This document shows positions 16,641 through 24,197 of a stretch of DNA of 64,000 nucleotides, piece by piece. Origin of the DNA: Zhenpiania hominis (GTDB taxonomy: Bacteria; Bacillota; Clostridia; Peptostreptococcales; Anaerovoracaceae); contig NZ_JACRYT010000001.1 in assembly GCF_014333425.1 (NCBI RefSeq), forward strand, positions 372,001 to 436,000, read 5' to 3'. The first letter of the stretch is position 1. Each line of letters starts with the position of its first letter. A program made the position numbers and the translations under genes. The notes beneath the pieces were generated by a model, which had not been told where the DNA came from, did no database searches, and saw nothing but the letters and a program-made list of their open reading frames with translations.

Positions 16641-19600
16641 ATGATGTACCGTGATTCATATCGAAAACTGAAGAAAGGGTTCGCGCTGCTGATCGCTGTG
16701 TGTATGCTGACGGTCATGATTCCGGCGGAGGCGCTGGCGGCGGGCGATGAGGATGGGGTTAAGACCAGCGGATTTGTGGGTTCTTTGACGTGGACAATTG
16801 ACAATGATACGCTGACGATAAAAAAGGCGCCATCTTCAGATCCGGATAAAATGTCAGAAATGCCGAATTACAGCGAGAACGAACCTGCGCCCTGGGCGCA
16901 GGCGGACAGCTTGTTTTCAAAAGTGGTTATTGGAGAGAACATTGATACAATCGGCAATTATGCTTTCTACGGTCTGGATATTGATTCCATTGAGTTCCCG
17001 GACGTATTAGACGAAATAGGGGATCATGCCTTTATGAAATCAGGGCTTCCGGAAGTGATGCTTCCGGAGAGTGTGCGATATATCTATGACCACGCATTCG
17101 CGTATTCGGATCTTGAGAAAATTGATTTTCCGGCCTATGTGATTCGTATTTCGGACGAGGCTTTTGCAGGATGTAAGAATCTGGTTTCTGTTGAGCTTCC
17201 GGAAATAGACGAAGATATAAACGGGAGTTATCTTTTTAAGGGATGTACATCTCTGGAACGTGTTGTCTTTCCTGAATCAGATAACCGCCTTGGGGTTAAT
17301 AACGGGATGTTCGAAGGCTGCATAGCGCTTACGGATGTGACGCTCCCGAAAAAATTGTCGATTGTTCGTAATGCGGCATTTAAAGATTGTACCAGCCTTC
17401 GGCAGATTGTGTTTCCGGAATCAGACGTGCGCGTCTCTTTGGGAAGGCGCGTTTTCAGCGGATGTACAAATTTGAAAAAAATTTATTTTCAAGGTTTGGC
17501 GCCAGAGATTGAGGATAATGGACAGGCGGACGAATTGAGTTTTTCCGGGTTGAAAAATGTAGCTGTCTGCTATTTTAAGGACAGCGAGGAATGGGAACGT
17601 ATTTTGCAGTTTAGTGAAAGGTATGGCGGCTATGGATGCCCTGACATCACGTATCATCTGCTGGATGAAGAAGACGGTATAATAGAAGAGAAGGAAATCC
17701 CTTTGGAGCCGGGTCAGGAAACCTACATTGAAGAGCACAGGACCTTCATCAACGGGACAACGTATGATTTTCTTGTGGACGGCTGCGATGTGGGAAGCGA
17801 ATTTCTGACCGATTTCGGAAGCCTGAAGCCGAATTACGAAACCTGGAAGGCGGCGCGGGGCGAGTGGTTTGACAGCCCTTACGATCAGGTGCTGGCGACT
17901 ATGATTCTCAGCGAGGAATCGGTGGAAACCCAGGAAAAGGCTTTCACCGGCGATTATCTGGCCACAGAGCGGGCGATTGTCGAGGATATAACCGCTCTGA
18001 TAAATCGGGAAGGTCCTGATTTCAGTGAAGCAGAAAAGGGGATCATCGAGAAGATTCTGATGGGCGAGGATCATTCGGGAGAGCCGGTTTATGAGGCGCT
18101 GGATGAGCTTTTAACCAAATGGGGAGGAAACGGCGTGCTGAAAAAGCTGTTTTTTGCTTATGACTGTTCTTCCGGGTTTTTGGGGCTTCTCGACCATATT
18201 GACGACGGAGTGGAAGTGGTTCGGGAGATGACGCAGAAGATCGCTGTCCTGCAGGCTTATGCCAACACAGATGAAAACTTCCGTCAGGTTCTGTCGGAAA
18301 TGGCAGATCAGGCAGAGGCGGACGGAAATGCAGATATGGCAAAGAGCCTGAATTACTATGTTTCTTTGAAGGACGATTACGATATTGAAAAGGCAATCCA
18401 GGAGGTGAAAATCGGAGCCGGCGGAGAAGGTCTGGGCGTGATTTACGGAGAGAAGATCAAATGGAATGTGGGAAAATTCCTGTATGAGCGGATTTCACCA
18501 GAAATCGCAGGAAGCTTGGGCTCTTTCCTTGGAGGGATTGTGATCGGCTATGATCTGACGGTTGCTCTGGATAAAAAGCTTCGCAATACGGACGGAGTTT
18601 CGGACGCGTATTTGTACGCCTACGCGGCGGCGGATTTACTGAACACCATGAAGCCGGTTTTGGAAAAGAAGAAAGAAGCGTTTGTGAACACAGGAGACGC
18701 CATTGATCGGCCAACCTGGGAAAAGGCGGAGCAGTTCTGCCATTCCTTCGGAATGTACACGCGGCTGTCGCTGGAGGTCTGCCGGAAGGTGGCAGAATAT
18801 TTTTCCAGCCAGATGTTCGCCGGCATCATTGACCGGGGTGGCGATACAGGCTGCGAGGCTCTTGCGGCTCAGTGGAATGTAAAACAGATCGACTGGCTGG
18901 ATGTCAAGTGCCACAGCGGAGCGATTCCAATCAGCGGCGGAACGACAACCATCATCCACGGAGAGGAAATCGACAATCTGGATATCCGGGTCTGCGGAAT
19001 CGACAGTGATGAAGTGCTTTTGGAAATCAAAGACGGAACGGTTCTTGCCGCGGCGGGAGTCAGAGTCGCGGCGGCGATTTCCGATAATGGGATGGTGCTG
19101 ATTTCCCTTCCGGAAGGAGAAGCCTGCCGAATTGAGTTGTCTTCCGATGAAGTGCGCGAAGCTGCCTGCGCGGTCTATGCGTTTTCAAGAGCAGACCAGG
19201 AAAAACTTCAGCTGGAACGAATCGCGGGAAGCGATCAGGTTTCTTTGAGGGATGAAGAGACAGAGGTGTATCTGAACAAGGAATCCAATCTGCTTACGAT
19301 TCCGGACGCCGAGGTGTTCGACGTTTCACAAAAGGATTATATTCCGGCGGAGTCTGTCCGGATTGATCCGGCTTCGATCCGCCTTCCGCAGGGAACGACG
19401 CTGCAGCTTAACGCGGAAGTCTTGCCGGAGAACGCGACCAGTAAAAGGGTTATCTGGTTTTCGGAAAATCCGCTGGCAGTGTCTGTCACAGCGGACGGCC
19501 TTGTGACAGGGAAGCAGAAAGGAACGGCTAAGATTTATTGTGTGACTCCGGAGGGAAAGGAAGAGGAAAAAACGTTCTGTTCGGTGCAGGTTTTAGAGGT

Positions 19601-20177
19601 AATCAAGCCGACGGAACCGGATAAAACGGTGGAGCCGGCCCCGACCATGAGACAGACGATTTCCGGGCCATCGTCCTTTAAAAAGGTGGTAAACGCGAAA
19701 CGTTTTTCTCTGAAAGCGAAGGCGAAAGGCAGGCTCTCTTTCCGTTCTTCGAATCCGCGGGTCGCGTCTGTAAGCGGCAATGGAATGGTAACTGTCAGAA
19801 AAGTTGGGAAAACGACAATTACGATTACAGCGGCTGCGACGGGATCCCATCGGACCGCTTTGAAGAAGGTGGCGGTTACCGTAATCCCAGAGGGAACGAA
19901 GATAAAAAGTGCGAAGGCGCTGAAGGGGAAGAAGAAAGTCCGGCTGACCTGGAAACGGAACCGGGCGGCTACCGGTTATCAGATTCAGTATTCCCGCTAC
20001 CACTCTATGAAAAAGGCAAAACAGCAGAGGATCCGGAAAAACAGGATCATAAAAAAGACGATTTCACGATTAAAGAAAGGAAAACGGTATTATGTTCGGA
20101 TCCGGACTTATAAAACGGTGGGTGGAAAAAAATATTACTCCAACTGGAGCGGCAAAAAGCGCGTAAAGGTGCGGTAA
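16641..20177 (+). CDS. BspA-like leucine-rich-repeat surface protein with Big_2 domains
   Basis: A 1178-residue secreted protein. A signal peptide (KKGFALLIAVCMLTVMIP, cleavage after ALAA about residue 34) is followed by BspA-type LRR_5 repeats (about 90-310), seen as recurring DHAFMKSGLPEVMLPESVRY-like units. A long region without recognised domain (about 340-870) comes next. Two Ig-like Big_2-type domains follow (about 900-1000 and 1015-1085; e.g. ENPLAVSVTADGLVTGKQKG), then a very basic fibronectin-III-like end (RLTWKRNRAATGYQIQYSRY). No sortase motif or membrane anchor is visible, so the basic tail may hold it to the wall. BspA proteins act in adhesion; the specific role here is unknown. 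Confidence 0.85.
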   Translation: MMYRDSYRKLKKGFALLIAVCMLTVMIPAEALAAGDEDGVKTSGFVGSLTWTIDNDTLTIKKAPSSDPDKMSEMPNYSENEPAPWAQADSLFSKVVIGENIDTIGNYAFYGLDIDSIEFPDVLDEIGDHAFMKSGLPEVMLPESVRYIYDHAFAYSDLEKIDFPAYVIRISDEAFAGCKNLVSVELPEIDEDINGSYLFKGCTSLERVVFPESDNRLGVNNGMFEGCIALTDVTLPKKLSIVRNAAFKDCTSLRQIVFPESDVRVSLGRRVFSGCTNLKKIYFQGLAPEIEDNGQADELSFSGLKNVAVCYFKDSEEWERILQFSERYGGYGCPDITYHLLDEEDGIIEEKEIPLEPGQETYIEEHRTFINGTTYDFLVDGCDVGSEFLTDFGSLKPNYETWKAARGEWFDSPYDQVLATMILSEESVETQEKAFTGDYLATERAIVEDITALINREGPDFSEAEKGIIEKILMGEDHSGEPVYEALDELLTKWGGNGVLKKLFFAYDCSSGFLGLLDHIDDGVEVVREMTQKIAVLQAYANTDENFRQVLSEMADQAEADGNADMAKSLNYYVSLKDDYDIEKAIQEVKIGAGGEGLGVIYGEKIKWNVGKFLYERISPEIAGSLGSFLGGIVIGYDLTVALDKKLRNTDGVSDAYLYAYAAADLLNTMKPVLEKKKEAFVNTGDAIDRPTWEKAEQFCHSFGMYTRLSLEVCRKVAEYFSSQMFAGIIDRGGDTGCEALAAQWNVKQIDWLDVKCHSGAIPISGGTTTIIHGEEIDNLDIRVCGIDSDEVLLEIKDGTVLAAAGVRVAAAISDNGMVLISLPEGEACRIELSSDEVREAACAVYAFSRADQEKLQLERIAGSDQVSLRDEETEVYLNKESNLLTIPDAEVFDVSQKDYIPAESVRIDPASIRLPQGTTLQLNAEVLPENATSKRVIWFSENPLAVSVTADGLVTGKQKGTAKIYCVTPEGKEEEKTFCSVQVLEVIKPTEPDKTVEPAPTMRQTISGPSSFKKVVNAKRFSLKAKAKGRLSFRSSNPRVASVSGNGMVTVRKVGKTTITITAAATGSHRTALKKVAVTVIPEGTKIKSAKALKGKKKVRLTWKRNRAATGYQIQYSRYHSMKKAKQQRIRKNRIIKKTISRLKKGKRYYVRIRTYKTVGGKKYYSNWSGKKRVKVR

Positions 20178-20215
20178 CAGTGCGGTAAAAAAGATGGGGA
20201 ATTTGAAATTTCCTC

Positions 20216-20244
20216 TTGCATTGGGAGGCGTTTTTGTGTATACT
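20216..20244 (+). promoter_or_regulatory. Promoter of first tRNA-Leu gene
   Basis: TTGCAT (20216-20221), 17-bp spacer, TATACT (20239-20244), 32 bases before the mature tRNA 5' end. Confidence 0.75.
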
Positions 20245-20276
20245 AATTCTTGCGAGTCAGAAAAGACGCACTCCAT

Positions 20277-20364
20277 GCGGATATGGCGGAACTGGCAGAC
20301 GCGCACGGTTCAGGTCCGTGTGAATATTGTTTTCGTGGAGGTTCGAATCCTCTTATCCGCACCA
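20277..20364 (+). tRNA. tRNA-Leu (anticodon CAG), copy 1
   Basis: A class II tRNA of 88 nt including encoded CCA. The acceptor arms are GCGGATA / TATCCGC, the anticodon loop is TTCAGGT (CAG, reads CTG), there is a long variable arm, and the T-arm reads GGAGGTTCGAATCCTC. It is identical over its full length to the copy at 22056-22143. A 26-bp inverted repeat begins inside its 3' end. Confidence 0.97.
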
Positions 20365-20415
20365 AATAAAAAACAGCTTTTCAAGTCGGAAAGCTGTTTT
20401 TTATTTGGTGCGGAT
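20355..20415 (+). terminator. Terminator hairpin extending into the tRNA 3' end (26-bp perfect inverted repeat)
   Basis: The left arm, 20355-20380, starts within the tRNA acceptor strand (atccgcacca) and continues through AAATAAAAAACAGCTTT. The loop is 20381-20389. The right arm, 20390-20415, is its exact reverse complement and contains an inverted copy of the tRNA end (tggtgcggat). The inner part with TTTTTT would act as a terminator. The outer ten bases are not needed for that and are unexplained. Confidence 0.8.
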
Positions 20416-20622
20416 TCCTGAGGCATCAAGGGAACCAATAACTTTCAGCCATTCATAAGCCTTTTCGGTAAACATACGAATTCTTAAAAGTCAAGCGTGC
20501 CGGGGACTATCTTCGCGCCAATCCTGTCGCTGCTCAAAGAGGCATTGAACGCCGGGCGCTTTTCGGTTATAATTTTTTCTGGAAAACCGCGGGACGATTG
20601 GTTCCGGGAGAGGAGAGAGACT

Positions 20623-21033
20623 TTGATTTTAGTTGCCTGTGCAGATGATAATCTGGGAATGCTGTTTCATGGCAGACGGCAGTCCCGGGACCGGCGGGTG
20701 CGCGAAGCCGTTTTAGAAAGCTGTGGAAAGCGCCCGCTTTGGATGAACCGATATTCGGCAAAACAGTTCGCTGACAGGAAGGGTGATGTCCGGATCGATG
20801 AGGATTTTCTTTTTAAAGCTGGACTGGGAGACTGGTGCTTTGTAGAAATGGACAGCGCGCAGGCTGTGGAAAAGCGGATAGAAACCATTGTCCTGTACCG
20901 GTGGAATCGGGTGTATCCGGCTGATTTCTGGTTCGACATCCCCCTTGCGGAGCACGGGTGGAGCCTTATAGAAACCAGCGACTTCAAAGGCTTTTCCCAT
21001 GAAAAAATAACGAAGGAGATTTATATAAAATGA
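20623..21033 (+). CDS. Conserved hypothetical protein coupled to nuclease
   Basis: A 136-residue protein, start TTG at 20623 behind AGGAGAGAG. It begins ILVACADDNLGMLFHGRRQS and contains RRVREAVLESCGKRPLWMN and RYSAKQFADRK. No signal peptide is seen. Its stop overlaps the ATG of the downstream nuclease lipoprotein (ATGA), indicating coupled translation. The general look (D-D-x-x-G-M-L-F-x-G-R-R-x-S start) resembles uncharacterised clostridial proteins seen near such nucleases, but no function can be assigned. Possible roles are an immunity or processing partner, by position only. Reading could extend upstream to 20497, but the ribosome site favours 20623. Confidence 0.65.
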   Translation: MILVACADDNLGMLFHGRRQSRDRRVREAVLESCGKRPLWMNRYSAKQFADRKGDVRIDEDFLFKAGLGDWCFVEMDSAQAVEKRIETIVLYRWNRVYPADFWFDIPLAEHGWSLIETSDFKGFSHEKITKEIYIK

Positions 21034-21971
21034 AAAGACGAATGCTCAGTCTGGCCGCGGTCCTTTTGATCTGTCTGCTCAGTATTGCGGGCTGTTCTTC
21101 CGGACAGACCGGATCGGAGGCGGACGGCGCGGGAGGAAACGCCGCAGCGGAATCTTCGGCTTCCGAAAGCGCGAGGGCGGATTCTCCGGGACAGGTTCCG
21201 GCCTACTCGGGAAAGCCGTATATTGTAATCAATGACAATCAGCCGGAGTTTGAAGAAGGAGATTTTCAGAAAGAATCCTTTGAATCCTACAGCGATCTGG
21301 ACAGCCTCGGCAGATGCGGCGTGGCATTTGCCAATATCGGAACGGATCGGATGCCCCATAAAGAACGGGAAAGCATCGGCATGATAAAGCCTTCGGGCTG
21401 GAAGACCCAGAGATACGAAGAGGTAGACGGAAAATATCTTTATAACCGGTGCCATCTGATCGGATATCAGCTGACAGGAGAAAATGCCAATGAATGCAAT
21501 CTGATTACCGGCACCAGGGCGATGAATGTAGATGGAATGCTTCCCTTTGAGAACATGACGGCGGATTACATAAAAGAAACGGGAAACCATGTTCTTTACC
21601 GGGTGACGCCGATATTTGAGGGAGACAATCTGGTAGCCAGCGGCGTGCAGATGGAGGCGGAGTCCGTGGAAGACGGCGGCGAGGGAATCTGTTTCAATGT
21701 GTACGTTTATAACAACCAGCCGGACATTGAAATCGATTATGCCACAGGAGAAAGCCGGCGTGTGGAAGAAACTTCTGGAACAGCAGGCGGGCAGAGGACG
21801 GAAAGCGGGGAACAGGGTTCCTACGTTCTGAATACTAATACCCACAAATTCCATCGTCCGGCGTGTGGCAGCGTATCGGAGATGAAAGCCGCGAACCGGG
21901 AGGATTTTGAAGGCAGCCGGGCTGAGCTGCTGCGACAGGGGTATGAGCCGTGTCAGAACTGCAATCCGTAA
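21030..21971 (+). CDS. DNA/RNA non-specific endonuclease, lipoprotein with Cys-rich tail
   Basis: A 313-residue secreted nuclease. A lipobox signal (LLSIAGCSSG, Cys about 23) is followed by an acidic/Ser-rich linker. The EndA/NucA-like catalytic region (about 95-230) has NRCHLIGYQLTGENANECNL, in which NRCH replaces the DRGH of the wider family, followed by NLITGTRAMNVDGMLPFE. A C-terminal domain (about 270-313) with THKFHRPACGSV and GYEPCQNCNP resembles a zinc-binding Ada-like module. Likely roles are nutrient scavenging, DNA uptake or competition at the cell surface. It is coupled to the preceding gene and flanked by the two tRNA-Leu copies. Confidence 0.82.
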   Translation: MKRRMLSLAAVLLICLLSIAGCSSGQTGSEADGAGGNAAAESSASESARADSPGQVPAYSGKPYIVINDNQPEFEEGDFQKESFESYSDLDSLGRCGVAFANIGTDRMPHKERESIGMIKPSGWKTQRYEEVDGKYLYNRCHLIGYQLTGENANECNLITGTRAMNVDGMLPFENMTADYIKETGNHVLYRVTPIFEGDNLVASGVQMEAESVEDGGEGICFNVYVYNNQPDIEIDYATGESRRVEETSGTAGGQRTESGEQGSYVLNTNTHKFHRPACGSVSEMKAANREDFEGSRAELLRQGYEPCQNCNP

Positions 21972-22005
21972 ATCGGGGAATTTGAAAAAATATGTGAATT
22001 AATGA

Positions 22006-22034
22006 TTGACAAATGTGAGGCTTTCTTGTAGAAT
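22006..22034 (+). promoter_or_regulatory. Promoter of second tRNA-Leu gene
   Basis: Perfect TTGACA (22006-22011), 17-bp spacer, TAGAAT (22029-22034), 21 bases before the tRNA. Confidence 0.8.
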
Positions 22035-22055
22035 AGTACAAGTAAGCCAACATAT

Positions 22056-22143
22056 GCGGATATGGCGGAACTGGCAGACGCGCACGGTTCAGGTCCGTGT
22101 GAATATTGTTTTCGTGGAGGTTCGAATCCTCTTATCCGCACCA
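22056..22143 (+). tRNA. tRNA-Leu (anticodon CAG), copy 2
   Basis: An 88-nt gene with encoded CCA, identical to 20277-20364; anticodon CAG. It has its own consensus promoter and an ordinary terminator, unlike copy 1. The accessory region with the toxin-antitoxin and DUF1016 genes begins at its 3' side, a common arrangement for elements entering at tRNA genes. Confidence 0.97.
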
Positions 22144-22150
22144 AAGGATG

Positions 22151-22180
22151 ACCTGCGAGTGATATGCTCGCAGGTTTTTG
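22151..22180 (+). terminator. Terminator after second tRNA-Leu
   Basis: A 9-bp perfect stem ACCTGCGAG / CTCGCAGGT with a 7-base loop, followed by TTTTTG, eight bases after the CCA. Confidence 0.85.
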
Positions 22181-22191
22181 TATACAAAAAA

Positions 22192-22260
22192 CTGCGGACT
22201 ATGCCTGTGATTCTAAACCAATCGCCCTTGAATTTCGAGCGCCATCTGCGAGCTTGTAAC
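22192..22260. repeat. 69-bp accessory-region repeat, copy A
   Basis: Aligns without gaps to 23924-23992 with 60 of 69 bases identical; most differences are C/T. Read on the minus strand, both copies encode VTSxQMALEIQxRLV followed by TAG, and most differences in that part fall on third codon positions. It ends 16 bases before the -35 of the mqsR promoter. Confidence 0.85.
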
Positions 22261-22276
22261 TTCCAATGATAGGATA

Positions 22277-22305
22277 TTGACAAAAAGCAATCAAAAAGTT
22301 ATAAT
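22277..22305 (+). promoter_or_regulatory. Full-consensus promoter of mqsR-mqsA
   Basis: TTGACA (22277-22282), exactly 17 bp, TATAAT (22300-22305): a perfect sigma-A consensus. Such a strong promoter fits a toxin-antitoxin operon kept in check by autorepression; the MqsA-like protein has a helix-turn-helix. Confidence 0.85.
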
Positions 22306-22357
22306 GATGATAGAAAAAATAAAAAAATATATCATGTGCTCTGCGGAGGATAAAGTA

Positions 22358-22744
22358 TTGAACATAGATCAGAAAGACATAGAGCAGTACCTTTCCGAGG
22401 TGAAGAATGCTGTTGAAAAGGACAAATACAGGATTGACAGGAATGCAAAGCGACAGGATAACATCAATCTGTTTCTGGATTATGTGATTGATGAGGCAAA
22501 AGCCAAGGAAATTATATTGAGTCTTACTGCAATGGATTTTTCAGAAATCCTGCAGAATGAGCATAAGGGATTTGAACATGAACGACTGTATGTATTTGGA
22601 AAAGATGTAGTTCTTTTGGAGAGAACCGGGACAGAAGAAAAAACAGTATCTCTGTATATCAAGTTCAACAAGCTGGAAAACTGTTTTGTGATCGTAATTT
22701 CGTTCCATGAACAGAAGTGCCCGCTTACATACTATTTCAGATAA
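22358..22744 (+). CDS. mqsR: MqsR-family toxin
   Basis: A 128-residue protein similar in layout to MqsR, an mRNA interferase of the RelE fold. The region ILSLTAMDFSEILQNEHKGF (about 72-91) corresponds to E. coli IIGLSESDFYKSM. Further on, VSLYIKF and CFVIVISFHEQK correspond to VYLKI and LIVSFKEK. The start is TTG at 22358, eight bases after GCGGAGG; an ATG at 22334 is in frame but has no ribosome site. It lies immediately upstream of a zinc-finger/HTH/Panacea protein, the usual antitoxin partner. The toxin activity is inferred from family and context. Confidence 0.75.
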   Translation: MNIDQKDIEQYLSEVKNAVEKDKYRIDRNAKRQDNINLFLDYVIDEAKAKEIILSLTAMDFSEILQNEHKGFEHERLYVFGKDVVLLERTGTEEKTVSLYIKFNKLENCFVIVISFHEQKCPLTYYFR

Positions 22745-22771
22745 TCAGGAGACAAATCGGAGGTGAGCATT

Positions 22772-23782
22772 ATGACAGAGAAGGTAAGAAGAGACTTCTG
22801 CATAGAATGCAGGAAAGAGACCGAGTATTTTTTACAGAAGAAGGACATCGTAAAGAATATAAAGGATAAAGAGTATATTTTTGCTATCACCGTGGCTGTC
22901 TGTGCAGAGTGCGGAGAGGAAATGAGCCTTCCGGGTCTTATTGATAAGAATGTTCAGGAAATCGATGAACAGTATAGAACTGCAGAAGGGCTTGTATCGA
23001 TGGATGATATCGAAAGGCTGATGAAGATTTATAAGATTGGAAAGACTCCTCTGTCCTTGGCGCTTGGATTCGGAGAGGTGACGATTCCGAGATATCTGGA
23101 AGGACAAATGCCTTCCAAAGAGTATTCGGATATTATTAAAGTAACTCTTTCATCCCCGGCGCAAATGAAGCAGAAGCTCATGGAGAACCGTGAAAAATTG
23201 ACGGATGCGGCATTCAGGAAAGCTTTTGCCGCGGCAGAAAGCCTAGAGAGCCTGTTTTCCGTTTCGGATAAGATGCTCCGGGTAATAGCGTATATATTCG
23301 AAAAGTTGGAAGAGGTAACGCCGCTTATGCTGCAGAAGCTTCTGTATTTCATCCAGGGCGTTTATTCCGCGTTGTATAAAAGGCCGATCTTTGCAGAGGA
23401 TTGCAGGGCGTGGGTTCATGGTCCGGTTTATCCGGAGGTGTATGAGCTGTTCCGGGATTTCAAATATAATCCGATCGATGACGCACGCTTCGCGCTTCTG
23501 GAAGGAACGGTGGATGCCCTGACGGATGATGAGAAGAGGGTGATTGGTCTTGTTGTGAATACGTTCGGAATGTATGGAGGGAAGGTATTGGAGAGGATCA
23601 CGCACAATGAGGCTCCTTGGATAGAAGCGAGAAAAGGATATGGCGACAGCATTCCTTCCAGTGAGCTTCTGCCGAAAGAGAGGATCATGAAGTATTATAT
23701 CCTGATTAACCAGAAATACGGCATAGATACGGAGGACGGATTACGGGCATATATCCATGACATGCTTGGTAAGGCGTCATAA
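22772..23782 (+). CDS. MqsA-like antitoxin with zinc finger, HTH and Panacea (SocA/DUF4065) domain
   Basis: A 336-residue protein. The N-terminal zinc-binding CIECRKETEY with partner CAECGEEMSL (about 10-55) is followed by a helix-turn-helix region (about 75-120; KTPLSLALGFGEVTIPRYLE). The C-terminal Panacea domain (about 170-330) has MLQKLLYFIQGVYSALYKRP, CRAWVHGPVYPEVYE and the late ITHNEAPWIEARKGYG. Panacea domains act as general antitoxin folds. The ATG at 22772 is eight bases from GGAGG; a GTG at 22763 overlaps the ribosome site. It should neutralise the preceding MqsR-like protein and repress the operon. Confidence 0.85.
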   Translation: MTEKVRRDFCIECRKETEYFLQKKDIVKNIKDKEYIFAITVAVCAECGEEMSLPGLIDKNVQEIDEQYRTAEGLVSMDDIERLMKIYKIGKTPLSLALGFGEVTIPRYLEGQMPSKEYSDIIKVTLSSPAQMKQKLMENREKLTDAAFRKAFAAAESLESLFSVSDKMLRVIAYIFEKLEEVTPLMLQKLLYFIQGVYSALYKRPIFAEDCRAWVHGPVYPEVYELFRDFKYNPIDDARFALLEGTVDALTDDEKRVIGLVVNTFGMYGGKVLERITHNEAPWIEARKGYGDSIPSSELLPKERIMKYYILINQKYGIDTEDGLRAYIHDMLGKAS

Positions 23783-23818
23783 TCCATAACAGCTGAATCT
23801 GGATTAGAGAGTCAGTTC

Positions 23819-23860
23819 ATAAGGCTCAGAAGAGTTCATTCTTCTGGGTCTTATTTTTTT
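23819..23860 (+). terminator. Terminator after the toxin-antitoxin operon
   Basis: A 15-bp stem with two G-T pairs (23819-23833 / 23840-23854), a 6-base loop, and a run of T. Confidence 0.85.
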
Positions 23861-23863
23861 AGC

Positions 23864-23902
23864 GCCTAAAGGCATGAATAAACCACCAGTTCAACTGGTG
23901 GT
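23864..23902. repeat. Pair of palindromes, IS200/IS605-like end
   Basis: GCCTAAAGGC (23864-23873) is followed by the 21-base palindrome ACCACCAGTT-C-AACTGGTGGT (23882-23902). Short perfect hairpins near the ends of IS200/IS605 elements look like this. No transposase or TnpB gene remains nearby, so only a relic is suggested. Confidence 0.4.
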
Positions 23903-23923
23903 GACAGACTGTAGAATTGAAGC

Positions 23924-23992
23924 CTGTGGACTATGCCTGTAGTTCTAAACCAATCGTCTTTGAATTTCGAGTGCCATTTGTGCGCTTGTAAC
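23924..23992. repeat. 69-bp accessory-region repeat, copy B
   Basis: Ungapped match to 22192-22260 (60/69). It lies 22 bases after the 21-base palindrome and eight bases before the -35 of the next promoter. Minus-strand reading ends VTSAQMALEIQRRLV and TAG. Confidence 0.85.
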
Positions 23993-24000
23993 GGCGATCA

Positions 24001-24029
24001 TTGTTTTTACGTCTGCTGTCTGATATAAT
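24001..24029 (+). promoter_or_regulatory. Promoter upstream of DUF1016 gene
   Basis: TTGTTT (24001-24006), 17-bp spacer, TATAAT (24024-24029). It would give a leader of about 260 bases before the DUF1016 start, containing a 27-codon frame. Confidence 0.6.
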
Positions 24030-24197
24030 TGTCCTAACGTTTATAACTCAAAAAAATTTGGTCTGCTTAAGGATTGTGAGGCTTTGAACGCGGTATCGAA
24101 GATGCCGATGAGTTCGTGTCTGACGATACTGATAGAAGGAAATAGTGCTTAGGGACATATTTCGCGGCAAAGAAAAATAGAAAGTCAGGTACCACTG

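Noticed and set aside
22277..22357. Extended N-terminus of the MqsR-like gene starting at TTG 22277
   Set aside because: That TTG is the first half of a perfect -35 box (TTGACA-17-TATAAT); the segment is promoter and leader.
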